A stretch of DNA of 14,777 nucleotides from JAHEFX01 sp964614585 (GCA_964614585.1 CAZTLW010000055.1:1-14777); one strand, 5' to 3'. Positions 1 to 5,385 are shown, counted from the stretch's first letter. Numbers and translations are program-made. The notes: generated from the letters alone by a model not told the origin.

Positions 1-1
1 C

Positions 2-20
2 ATCCCCCCTCTGGGGGGAT
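2..20 (-). terminator. Perfect GC hairpin downstream of the crotonase gene
   Basis: An 8-bp perfect stem (ATCCCCCC pairing with GGGGGGAT) closes a 3-nt loop. On the minus strand it lies about 25 nt after the stop codon of the crotonase gene, beyond the heptamer repeat tract. No T-run follows within the window, so it would be a U-tail-less terminator of the kind often proposed in actinobacteria. It also forms the hairpin half of a compound element seen three times here. Confidence 0.6.
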
Positions 21-26
21 TCCTCG

Positions 27-54
27 GTACCCAGTACTCGGTACTCAGTACTCA
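27..54 (+). repeat. Tandem heptamer tract, copy A (4 units)
   Basis: Four consecutive 7-nt units: GTACCCA, GTACTCG, GTACTCA, GTACTCA. The third unit contains the TCA that is the minus-strand TGA stop of the crotonase gene, so the last codons of that gene (GAG TAC TGA) are made of repeat. A GC hairpin (2-20) lies 6 nt to the left. The same combination recurs at 930-972 and 7159-7202. Confidence 0.85.
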
Positions 55-902
55 GTCCCGGGCGTCGGCTTGCTGCGGCCGGGGGCGATGACCTCGCCGG
101 AGTCGCGGCGGCGGACCGCCTCCCCGAAGCCCTCGGCCTCGGCGACCTCCTTCCACCACATCCCCTCGGGACTGTGACGGGTGATGCCGTCGAAGATGGT
201 GGCGAACATCTGGGTCTGGGTGAGGCCCATCGCCTCCAGCGCCTGGTTCACCATGAGTTTCTGCATCATGAGTTGGTTGCGGGGCACCCCGGCCATGCGC
301 TGGGCCAGCTCCGCAACCCGATCGTCGAGCCGGTCCTCGGGCACCGACTCGAGGACGAGGCCCATTTCGGCAGCCTCGACCCCGGTCACCAGGTCGCCGG
401 TCAACAACATGCGCTTGGCTCGCTCGGGCCCGAGCCGATACACCCACATGGCCGTGGTCGGGCAGCCCCAGACCCGAGCCGGCGGGTAGCCGATCCGGGC
501 ATCGTCGGCCATCACCACGAGGTCGCAGCAGAGGGCGATGTCCGAGCCACCGGCCACCGCGAACCCGCGCACCTTGGCGATGGTCGGCTTGTACGACCGC
601 CACAGTGCCATGAAGTCCTGCGTGTTCGCGTACATCATGCGGAAGTCGAGCATCGGGTCCCAGGGCATGTCCTGGGACCAGGCATGGCCGGACTCGGCGT
701 AGTCCTTGAGGTCATAGCCCGAGCAGAAGGCTCGCCCGGCGCCGGTGAGGACGATGACGTGGACATCGTCGTCGTCGTTCGCCCGCTCGACCGCAGCCGC
801 CAACTCGCCGGGGAGCGTGTCGTCGATGGCGTTCAGTCGTTCGGGGCGATCGAGGGTGATGGTGGCGATGCGGCCATCGACCGCGTAGCTGACACTGGGC
901 AC
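45..902 (-). CDS. Crotonase-superfamily protein (enoyl-CoA hydratase/isomerase-like)
   Basis: A 285-aa protein with the crotonase fold signature: N-terminal IATITLDRPERLNAID, the oxyanion-hole segment GAGRAFCSGYDL (54-65) and a second segment FAVAGGSDIALCCD (114-127). It should act on an acyl-CoA thioester in the cytoplasm. The two glutamates of classical enoyl-CoA hydratase are not evident: the GGGCE position reads GGSD (Asp121), and the QPEI position reads YPPARVWG (139-146). Hydratase activity should not be assumed; substrate and reaction are unknown. The start is GTG at 902, chosen because GGAGG lies 7 nt upstream; the open frame continues further but upstream residues look non-coding. 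The C-terminal TEY is encoded by the heptamer repeat. It lies 71 nt downstream of the ABC-like gene on the same strand. Confidence 0.87.
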   Translation of the reverse strand: MPSVSYAVDGRIATITLDRPERLNAIDDTLPGELAAAVERANDDDDVHVIVLTGAGRAFCSGYDLKDYAESGHAWSQDMPWDPMLDFRMMYANTQDFMALWRSYKPTIAKVRGFAVAGGSDIALCCDLVVMADDARIGYPPARVWGCPTTAMWVYRLGPERAKRMLLTGDLVTGVEAAEMGLVLESVPEDRLDDRVAELAQRMAGVPRNQLMMQKLMVNQALEAMGLTQTQMFATIFDGITRHSPEGMWWKEVAEAEGFGEAVRRRDSGEVIAPGRSKPTPGTEY

Positions 903-909
903 GCGAGCA

Positions 910-914
910 CCTCC
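910..914 (-). promoter_or_regulatory. Ribosome binding site fixing the crotonase start
   Basis: GGAGG on the minus strand, 7 nt before the GTG at 902. It favours this start over any in-frame codon further upstream, where the frame runs through repeat and hairpin sequence. Confidence 0.75.
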
Positions 915-929
915 GTCTCCGTCTCCGAC

Positions 930-950
930 TCGGTACTTGGTACTCGGTAC
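930..950 (-). repeat. Tandem heptamer tract, copy B (3 units)
   Basis: Minus-strand units GTACCGA, GTACCAA, GTACCGA: three 7-nt repeats directly abutting the hairpin at 952-972. They lie between the stop of the ABC-like gene (974) and the start of the crotonase gene (902). This copy is more diverged than copies A and C but keeps the GTAC core and the 7-nt spacing. Confidence 0.8.
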
Positions 951-951
951 C

Positions 952-972
952 GTCGCCGCCGCAGGCGGCGAC
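952..972 (-). terminator. Perfect hairpin directly after the ABC-like gene
   Basis: A 9-bp perfect stem (GTCGCCGCC with GGCGGCGAC) and a 3-nt loop begin 1 nt after the stop codon at 974-976. This is a likely U-less terminator or mRNA 3' stabiliser, and it is the hairpin half of repeat copy B. Confidence 0.6.
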
Positions 973-973
973 C

Positions 974-1663
974 CTACGCGACGACCCGGCCGTCCTTGAG
1001 CCGGATGGCCCGATCGATGCCGTCGACCGCCCCGGCGTCCCGTCCGGCCAGCACGAAGGCGGCGCCGAGCTCGCCCACGATCCGACAGGCGAGCCGGCCG
1101 ATGGCGAGCCCCTCGCCGGGATCGAGGGCGGCCCATGGGTCGTCGGCGACCACCAGCCGTGGCCGCCGAGCCGCCACCATGGCCAGGCCGAGGAGGGCGC
1201 GCTCGGCGCCGTCGAGGTCACGGACCGGACGATCGGGCGCGAGACCACCGATGTCGTCGAGCAGGTCGAGCGGCGGGCGACCGGGCCGGCGGGCACGGGC
1301 GGCGGTCACCTCGAGCGCCTCGAGCGGGGTGGCATCCCCCGGCAGGTGCAGGGCGCCGTCGAGGAGCGCCACCCGCGAGCGCAACGTGCGGAGGGAGCGG
1401 GGGTCGGCGAGGTGGACCGGGACGCCCAGGACCCGGGCCCGGCCGCCCGTCGGCACGGAGCGGCCCGAGAGGATCCTCAGGAGGGTGGAGGTGCCGGATC
1501 CCTGAGGACCGGTGACCAGCACCCGCTCGGCGGCGCCGACCCGGACCGAGACGTCGGCGAGGGCGACGGTGCCGTCGGGATAGCGCTTCCAGAGCCGCTC
1601 CACGACGGCGGCGGGCGTGGTCCTCGTCGGGGTGACCGCGGTGGCGATCCCGATCTCCGGCAC
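974..1663 (-). CDS. Solitary, degenerate ABC ATPase-domain protein
   Basis: A 229-aa ABC nucleotide-binding domain with no membrane domain and no transporter partner in the window. The fold is recognisable: an N-terminal strand ending in LADVSVRVGAAERVLVTG, a Walker A region, a signature-like LDGAERALLGLAM (150-162), and a Walker B plus D-loop region LVVADDPWAALDP (170-182). Key residues have changed. The Walker A lysine is Thr58 (GPQGSGTST, 52-60). The Walker B glutamate is Asp175. No Q-loop glutamine is evident around VALLDG. The H-loop histidine position reads AGRD. ATP hydrolysis therefore looks lost or strongly altered. The start is taken as GTG 1663, which has GGAGG 4 nt upstream; GTG 1684 and TTG 1690 are in-frame alternatives. 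The protein may be a regulatory or structural ABC relative; its function is unknown. Confidence 0.8.
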   Translation of the reverse strand: MPEIGIATAVTPTRTTPAAVVERLWKRYPDGTVALADVSVRVGAAERVLVTGPQGSGTSTLLRILSGRSVPTGGRARVLGVPVHLADPRSLRTLRSRVALLDGALHLPGDATPLEALEVTAARARRPGRPPLDLLDDIGGLAPDRPVRDLDGAERALLGLAMVAARRPRLVVADDPWAALDPGEGLAIGRLACRIVGELGAAFVLAGRDAGAVDGIDRAIRLKDGRVVA

Positions 1664-1712
1664 TCGACCTCCCGATGGCGTCACGGCCAACGTACGAGTC
1701 GGCGGTGTCTCG

Positions 1713-1752
1713 GATCGGTCCGTTCGGTCACCCCCGGGTGAACGCTCCGATC
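1713..1752 (-). terminator. Long imperfect hairpin at the 3' end of the HTH gene
   Basis: GATCGG...CCGATC arms enclose CGTTC/GAACG and ACCC/GGGT pairings, with a 2-nt mismatch and a 4-nt bulge. On the minus strand the hairpin begins inside the TGA stop codon (1751-1753) of the small HTH gene and ends before the ABC-like gene. It is a probable intrinsic terminator separating the two. No clear T-run follows. Confidence 0.6.
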
Positions 1753-1978
1753 AGTCCTCGTCGATCGGTTCCGGCGTCACTCGGTGGGCACGGAGGAAGT
1801 CGAGGACCTCGTCGCGAAAGAAGTGGAAGGTTCGTCCACCCGGCAGCCGATAGGCGGGGATCCGTCCCTCTCGGGCGTAGCGGCGGACCATCTGGACGTT
1901 CATCCCCAGCAGTTCGGCAACCATCGCCGTGTCCATGACCGGCGGGTAGTCGTCGAGCGGGCGCGCGTCATCGGTCAT
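1751..1978 (-). CDS. Small HTH_17/excisionase-family DNA-binding protein
   Basis: A 75-aa protein. Residues 15-66 match the MerR-like/excisionase helix-turn-helix pattern: MDTAMVAELLGMNVQMVRRY, then AREGRIPAYRLPGGRTF as the wing, then an FRDEVLDFLRAH helix. It probably binds DNA as a transcriptional regulator. The excisionase family name does not imply phage here, because no integrase, att site or phage gene is visible. The ATG at 1978 has no Shine-Dalgarno; TACGGT lies 8 nt upstream, suggesting a leaderless transcript. The C-terminal tail is acidic (PIDED). The target is unknown. Confidence 0.82.
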   Translation of the reverse strand: MTDDARPLDDYPPVMDTAMVAELLGMNVQMVRRYAREGRIPAYRLPGGRTFHFFRDEVLDFLRAHRVTPEPIDED

Positions 1979-1986
1979 CGTCGTCG

Positions 1987-1992
1987 ACCGTA
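1987..1992 (-). promoter_or_regulatory. Leaderless-type -10 element for the HTH gene
   Basis: GGTACGGT on the minus strand: TANNNT with a GG prefix, 8 nt before the ATG at 1978. This spacing places the transcription start at or next to the start codon. No Shine-Dalgarno is present. Confidence 0.5.
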
Positions 1993-2005
1993 CCTGGTCG
2001 TCCGC

Positions 2006-2173
2006 TCACGGGGCGAGGTCGAGGACCGTGTCCTCGACCCACCCGAGCGGGTCGTACCCGGCCACGGTGAGCACCCAGACGACGAAGACCAGGGCGGCGG
2101 CGACCAGCAGCACGTTCACGAGTGCCCGGGTCGCCCCCCGGCCGGCGTCGTCGATGAGCAATCTGCGCAGCAT
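2006..2173 (-). CDS. 55-aa single-pass membrane protein
   Basis: ATG at 2173 has GGAGG 5 nt upstream and the frame stops at TGA 2006-2008. The product starts MLRRLLIDDAGRGATRALVN. It continues with one strongly hydrophobic helix (about residues 19-38, VNVLLVAAALVFVVWVLTVA) and a short acidic tail ending VEDTVLDLAP. It is too short for most gene finders, but the good ribosome site and clean membrane segment support it. It sits 72 nt downstream of mrp on the same strand. It resembles the 49-aa protein at 11105-11254 in layout: MLRR start, one helix, short tail. The function is unknown; a small membrane partner or anchor is possible. Confidence 0.65.
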   Translation of the reverse strand: MLRRLLIDDAGRGATRALVNVLLVAAALVFVVWVLTVAGYDPLGWVEDTVLDLAP

Positions 2174-2212
2174 CGAAGCCTCCAGCTCCCGCCTCGTTCG
2201 GCGGTCAGGGAA

Positions 2213-2218
2213 AGGGTA
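2213..2218 (-). promoter_or_regulatory. Possible -10 element for the 55-aa membrane protein
   Basis: GGTACCCT on the minus strand fits the GGTANNNT pattern seen at several starts here. It would give a leader of about 30 nt carrying the GGAGG of the small gene. A transcript continuing from mrp is an equally good explanation. Confidence 0.3.
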
Positions 2219-2245
2219 CCCCCCGCCGGTGCCCTCCGGTAGGGG

Positions 2246-3334
2246 TCAGCGGATCACGAGGTCGGGGTGGGTTCGGACCCGGGGTTTGCGGGCGACCACC
2301 TCGAGGGCGATGGCGTCGAAGGCCTGCTCGACCTCGGACCCGGGTGCCGCCACCACTGCCGGAATGCCGACGTCGGCCCCTTCGCGCACGGCGGTCAGGA
2401 GCGGGACCTGCCCGAGGAGCGGCACGTCGAGTTGCTCGGCGAGCTCGGCCCCACCGCCGGCACCGAACAGCTCGTAGCGCTTCCCGTCATCGCCGGTGAA
2501 CCAGCTCATGTTCTCCACGACGCCCATGAGCTCCTGGTCGACCTCGGCGGCCATGAGCCCGGCGCGACGCGCCACCCGCTGGGCGGTCGGCTGGGGCGTG
2601 GTCACCAGCAGCATCTGGGCCCGGGGGAGGAACTGACTGAGCGAGATGGCGACGTCGCCGGTGCCGGGCGGGGTGTCCACCAGGAGGAAGTCCGGCCCGT
2701 CCCAGAACACGTCCTCGATGAACTGCTGCATCGCCTTGTGGAGCATCGGGCCCCGCCAGATGACCGCCTTCTCGTCGCCCACGAAGTAGTCCATCGACAT
2801 GACCTTCACGCCATGGGCGGCCGGTGGGATGATCGACCGACCGATGAGCACCGGCGCCGGCGGGGTGCCGAGCATGCGCGGGATCGAGAAACCCCACACG
2901 TCGGCGTCCATCACCCCCACCCGATGCCCGGTCCGGGCGAGCGCCACGGCGAGATTGGTCGTCACCGACGACTTGCCGACGCCGCCCTTGCCCGACGACA
3001 CCGAGATCACCCGGGTGCGGGCCCCGGGGCCGTTCACGGCGGGGGCCTCCTCGGTCAGGCGGTCCATGAGCTCCACTTGCTCGGCCTCGTCCAGTTCGGT
3101 CACGTCGACCTGGACCGAGCGAACCCCTCGCACGTCCTGACAGGCCTCCGTGATGGCGGCTTGGAGCGCCTCGTCGGACGGGTGGCCGATGACCGGGAGG
3201 GCGATGGAGACGGTCGCCGACCCGAGTCGCCCGGCACTCACGTCGCGGATGAGGCCCAACTCTCCCAGCGTCCGATCGAGGACGGGATAGGTGACGGACT
3301 CGAGGGCGGTTCGGATGGCATCGACGTCGGCCAT
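2246..3334 (-). CDS. mrp: Mrp/NBP35-family Fe-S cluster carrier ATPase
   Basis: A 362-aa protein of the usual length. The N-terminal MIP18/DUF59 domain (about 3-95) is followed by a ParA/MinD-like ATPase. The ATPase carries the deviant Walker A SSGKGGVGKSS (113-123), switch I-like DADVWGFSIPRMLG (143-156) and DTPPGTGD (220-227). Family role: binding 4Fe-4S clusters and passing them to apo-proteins in the cytoplasm. The C-terminal CXXC that holds the bridging cluster in well-studied members is absent; that segment reads ENMSWFTGDDGKRYELFGAGGG (274-295). The ATG at 3334 has GGGAG 7 nt upstream. A divergent SufR-like regulator starts 59 bp away across a shared promoter, suggesting control by Fe-S status. 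Confidence 0.93.
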   Translation of the reverse strand: MADVDAIRTALESVTYPVLDRTLGELGLIRDVSAGRLGSATVSIALPVIGHPSDEALQAAITEACQDVRGVRSVQVDVTELDEAEQVELMDRLTEEAPAVNGPGARTRVISVSSGKGGVGKSSVTTNLAVALARTGHRVGVMDADVWGFSIPRMLGTPPAPVLIGRSIIPPAAHGVKVMSMDYFVGDEKAVIWRGPMLHKAMQQFIEDVFWDGPDFLLVDTPPGTGDVAISLSQFLPRAQMLLVTTPQPTAQRVARRAGLMAAEVDQELMGVVENMSWFTGDDGKRYELFGAGGGAELAEQLDVPLLGQVPLLTAVREGADVGIPAVVAAPGSEVEQAFDAIALEVVARKPRVRTHPDLVIR

Positions 3335-3363
3335 GGCCGGGCTCCCGGGGATAGGAGGGGGCT

Positions 3364-3377
3364 CGAAACTATATTCG
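3364..3377. promoter_or_regulatory. Shared divergent promoter with candidate operator (mrp / regulator)
   Basis: An AT-rich island in the 59-bp gap. On the plus strand TATATT (3370-3375) is placed for a start near 3382, just ahead of the regulator's ribosome site. On the minus strand TATAGT (3373-3368) is placed for a start near 3361 for mrp. An imperfect dyad CGAA-N6-TTCG (3364-3377, 10 of 14 positions symmetric) covers both. A dimeric regulator bound here would block both promoters. The promoter is well supported by layout; the operator is inference. Confidence 0.5.
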
Positions 3378-3382
3378 TGCCC

Positions 3383-3387
3383 GGGAG
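3383..3387 (+). promoter_or_regulatory. Ribosome binding site choosing the second TTG
   Basis: GGGAG touches the TTG at 3388 but stands 6 nt from the in-frame TTG at 3394. Correct spacing favours 3394 as the regulator's start codon. Confidence 0.55.
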
Positions 3388-3393
3388 TTGCCT

Positions 3394-4095
3394 TTGAACC
3401 TCGACGATTTCGACCGCACGCTCGGGAAGCTCACCGCCAGCCTCGGGGACCCGACGCGGCGGGGGATCTACATCGCCGTCCGCGAGGCGGACGACCCGAT
3501 GACCGCCGGCGAGGTCGCCGAGGCGTTCGACATCCACCCCAACGTCGCCCGCCACCACCTCGATCGACTCGCCGAGGACGGCTACCTGGCGGTCGAGACC
3601 CGTCGGGCGGCATCGGGCGCCGGCAGGCCGGCCAAGGGGTTCCGGGCCACACCGAAGCCGATCGAGCTTCGACTGTCGCCCCGCCGCACCGACCTGCTGG
3701 TCGACCTGTTGCTGGAGATGCTGGGCGAGGTCGGCGGAGCCGACATCTCGGCGGTGGCTCGCCGGGTGGGCCGGGCCTACGGCCACGCGCTCGCCGCCGA
3801 GCTCGGTCCGGCCGACGACCCCATCGGCGCCGTTGCTCGCGCCATGTCGTCGATGGGCTTCGACACGTCGGCCGACCCCGAGGCCGGGGTGTACCTGACG
3901 AACCACTGCCCGTTCGGCGAGACGGCGCTCACCCACCCGGAGGTCGTCTGCGCCCTCGACCAGGGCATCGTCGACGGCCTGTTGGAGGTCCTCGACCCCG
4001 GCTACCGCTCCCGAGTGGTCCCCCATCCGGGAGGAAGCAGCCGATGCGAGACGCACCTGTCCCCGACGACGCCGGTGGTCCTTTCGAACGGTTGA
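3394..4095 (+). CDS. Winged-helix transcriptional regulator, SufR-like, candidate Fe-S sensor
   Basis: A 233-aa protein starting at TTG 3394 (TTG 3388 is possible). The N-terminal ArsR/DeoR-type winged helix (about 8-75) runs SLGDPTRRGIYIAV, then MTAGEVAEAFDIHPNVARHHLDRLAEDGYLAV, then a GAGRPAKGF wing. The C-terminal domain carries NHCPFGETALTHPEVVC (C172, C186) and a later SRCETH (C218). Known SufR repressors use a C-terminal cysteine cluster with roughly 13- and 28-residue spacings to bind 4Fe-4S; here the spacings are 14 and 32. I infer an Fe-S or redox-sensing repressor, but ligand binding is unproven. It diverges from mrp across a shared promoter and converges on the polyprenyl synthase, with 16 bp between stops. 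Confidence 0.8.
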   Translation: MNLDDFDRTLGKLTASLGDPTRRGIYIAVREADDPMTAGEVAEAFDIHPNVARHHLDRLAEDGYLAVETRRAASGAGRPAKGFRATPKPIELRLSPRRTDLLVDLLLEMLGEVGGADISAVARRVGRAYGHALAAELGPADDPIGAVARAMSSMGFDTSADPEAGVYLTNHCPFGETALTHPEVVCALDQGIVDGLLEVLDPGYRSRVVPHPGGSSRCETHLSPTTPVVLSNG

Positions 4096-4111
4096 GCGGC
4101 TCGGATCGCCG

Positions 4112-5113
4112 TCAGGCGCCGGCCCGGGCGAACTGCACCTGGTCGATGAGGAAGTCCCCCATCCTGGTGAGCACCGCCCGTGTCGCCGGATCGCCGACTC
4201 CCGCGATGGCCGCCGCCGCCAGGTCCAGCCGTCGGTTGGCCTCGTCCAGCGCGGCGGCCACGTGGCCACCGCTACGGCAGATGTCGATGACCTCGTCGAT
4301 GACGGCCCGGTCGTACGGTCGGGGCGAGGACAGCAGCTTGCGCACCCGCTCCCCCTCGTCGCCGTGGAGGGCGCCGAGCACCGGGAGCGTGAACTTCCCC
4401 TCGCCGATGTCGGACCCGGCCGGCTTGCCGAGGTAGTCGTCGGAGGCGACGAGGTCGAGGGCGTCGTCGGCGATCTGGAAGACGATGCCGATCTCCCACG
4501 CCCAGGTGCTCACGGCCTCGATCGTGGCGTCGTCGCAGTCGGCCGCCATCGCCCCGAGCCGGGCCGAGGTCCGGATCAGGGAGGCGGTCTTGCCCTCGAT
4601 CACCCGGAAATAGGCGTCGGCGGAGTGGTCGGTGTCGAAGTCGAGCCGCAGCTCGAGCGTCTGGCCCTCCACGAGCTCGGCGTAGGTCCGGGCGAGGAGG
4701 CGGACCGACTCCTGGCCGAGGTGGGTGGCGGCCACCTCCGAGGCCCGGGCCATGAGGAAGTCCCCGGCGAGGATGGCCACGGTGTTGGTCCAGTTGGCGT
4801 TCACCGATGCCGAGCCCCGTCGGGCGTCGGCCTGGTCGATCACGTCGTCGTGGTAGAGGGATCCCACGTGGATGAGCTCGACCGCCACCCCGGCCTCGAC
4901 GGGGCGGCCATCGGTCGGGTTCCCCAGTTCCGCGGCGATCTGGGTCAGGAGCGGCCGAAAGCGCTTGCCGCCGGCACGCAGGAGGTGCTGGGTGATCTCG
5001 GTGAGGAAGTCGTCGGAGGCGGCCGAGGCCTCGAAGAGCCGTTCCTCCACCGCGAGCATCCGGTTCCACACGTCGGGAAGGTCGACGATGTCGGTGACGG
5101 AGGGGGCCTGCAT
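4112..5113 (-). CDS. Long-chain (all-E) polyprenyl diphosphate synthase
   Basis: A 333-aa trans-isoprenyl diphosphate synthase of normal length. It shows the IPP-binding GGKRFRP (48-54), the first Asp-rich motif HDDVID (88-93, DDXXD) with RRG after it, GKTASL (174-179), and the second Asp-rich motif QIADDALD (213-220). It adds isopentenyl diphosphate units to an allylic primer. The residues at -5 and -4 before the first Asp are Gly and Ser, not bulky aromatics, which in this family fits a long product (C35-C50). In an actinobacterium this is most likely the menaquinone tail. The ATG at 5113 has no Shine-Dalgarno but has TACCAT 9 nt upstream. Exact chain length cannot be read from sequence alone. 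Confidence 0.93.
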   Translation of the reverse strand: MQAPSVTDIVDLPDVWNRMLAVEERLFEASAASDDFLTEITQHLLRAGGKRFRPLLTQIAAELGNPTDGRPVEAGVAVELIHVGSLYHDDVIDQADARRGSASVNANWTNTVAILAGDFLMARASEVAATHLGQESVRLLARTYAELVEGQTLELRLDFDTDHSADAYFRVIEGKTASLIRTSARLGAMAADCDDATIEAVSTWAWEIGIVFQIADDALDLVASDDYLGKPAGSDIGEGKFTLPVLGALHGDEGERVRKLLSSPRPYDRAVIDEVIDICRSGGHVAAALDEANRRLDLAAAAIAGVGDPATRAVLTRMGDFLIDQVQFARAGA

Positions 5114-5122
5114 GGGTGGCGA

Positions 5123-5128
5123 ATGGTA
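5123..5128 (-). promoter_or_regulatory. Leaderless-type -10 element for the polyprenyl synthase
   Basis: GGTACCAT on the minus strand, 9 nt before the ATG at 5113, with no ribosome site between. Confidence 0.45.
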
Positions 5129-5156
5129 CCGGGAGCGCCGGATTGGTCGACAGACG

Positions 5157-5192
5157 CGCTGCGGGCCCCGACGATCGTCGGGGCCCGCAGCG
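5157..5192. terminator. Perfect 36-bp palindrome, probable terminator
   Basis: Two exact 18-nt inverted halves meet at position 5174/5175. The left arm begins CGCTGCGGGCCCCGACGA and the right arm is its exact reverse complement. As RNA it forms a stem of about 16 bp. It lies 12 nt beyond the stop of the 45-aa gene and upstream of the polyprenyl synthase promoter, both on the minus strand. A U-less terminator isolating the two is the simplest reading; a protein-binding site is the alternative. Confidence 0.65.
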
Positions 5193-5204
5193 ACAGTGCG
5201 TGGG

Positions 5205-5342
5205 TCAGGCGGCCCGGCCGTACAGATCGGCCTCCAACTCCTCGACGAACTCGTCGTCGATGGGAAGCTCCAGCAGCGAGGCGTGAGCGGGGGTCGAGGT
5301 GCGGCGGCGCCGCTCGGTTCGGTACTTGGCGATGGCGTGCAT
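5205..5342 (-). CDS. 45-aa charged small protein of unknown function
   Basis: ATG at 5342 has AGGA 6 nt upstream and the frame ends at TGA 5205-5207. The product has a very basic N-terminal half (AKYRTERRRR, 5-14) and an acidic C-terminal half (IDDEFVEELEADLYG, 28-42). There is no signal peptide or membrane helix. An in-frame ATG at 5396 would give 63 aa, but its GGAGG is only about 2 nt away, and the stretch between contains AT-rich promoter-like sequence and a CRP-like dyad. The palindrome at 5157-5192 ends its transcript. I do not recognise the family. A small regulator or nucleic-acid-binding peptide is possible; a peptide precursor is less likely because no modification genes lie nearby. 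Confidence 0.6.
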   Translation of the reverse strand: MHAIAKYRTERRRRTSTPAHASLLELPIDDEFVEELEADLYGRAA

Positions 5343-5369
5343 GTCGGTTCCTGGATAGGGGTGTCTATT

Positions 5370-5385
5370 TGTGAACGCGATCACG
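5370..5385. promoter_or_regulatory. CRP/FNR-like operator candidate upstream of the 45-aa gene
   Basis: TGTGA-N6-TCACG differs from the classical CRP dyad TGTGA-N6-TCACA at one position, and 12 of the 14 inner bases are symmetric. It lies 28-43 nt upstream of the ATG at 5342, in one of the few AT-rich stretches of the window, directly after the alpha/beta hydrolase stop. That position suits regulation of the small gene. Chance occurrence cannot be excluded. Confidence 0.4.

Noticed and set aside
1751..1978. Phage or integrative element suggested by the excisionase-like protein
   Set aside because: No integrase, phage gene, tRNA or att-like repeat is visible. The HTH_17 fold is common in ordinary chromosomal regulators.
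5320..5335. A TCGGTACTTGGCGA sequence resembling the heptamer units
   Set aside because: It is a single GTAC inside the 45-aa coding frame, without tandem repetition or a hairpin. I regard it as chance.
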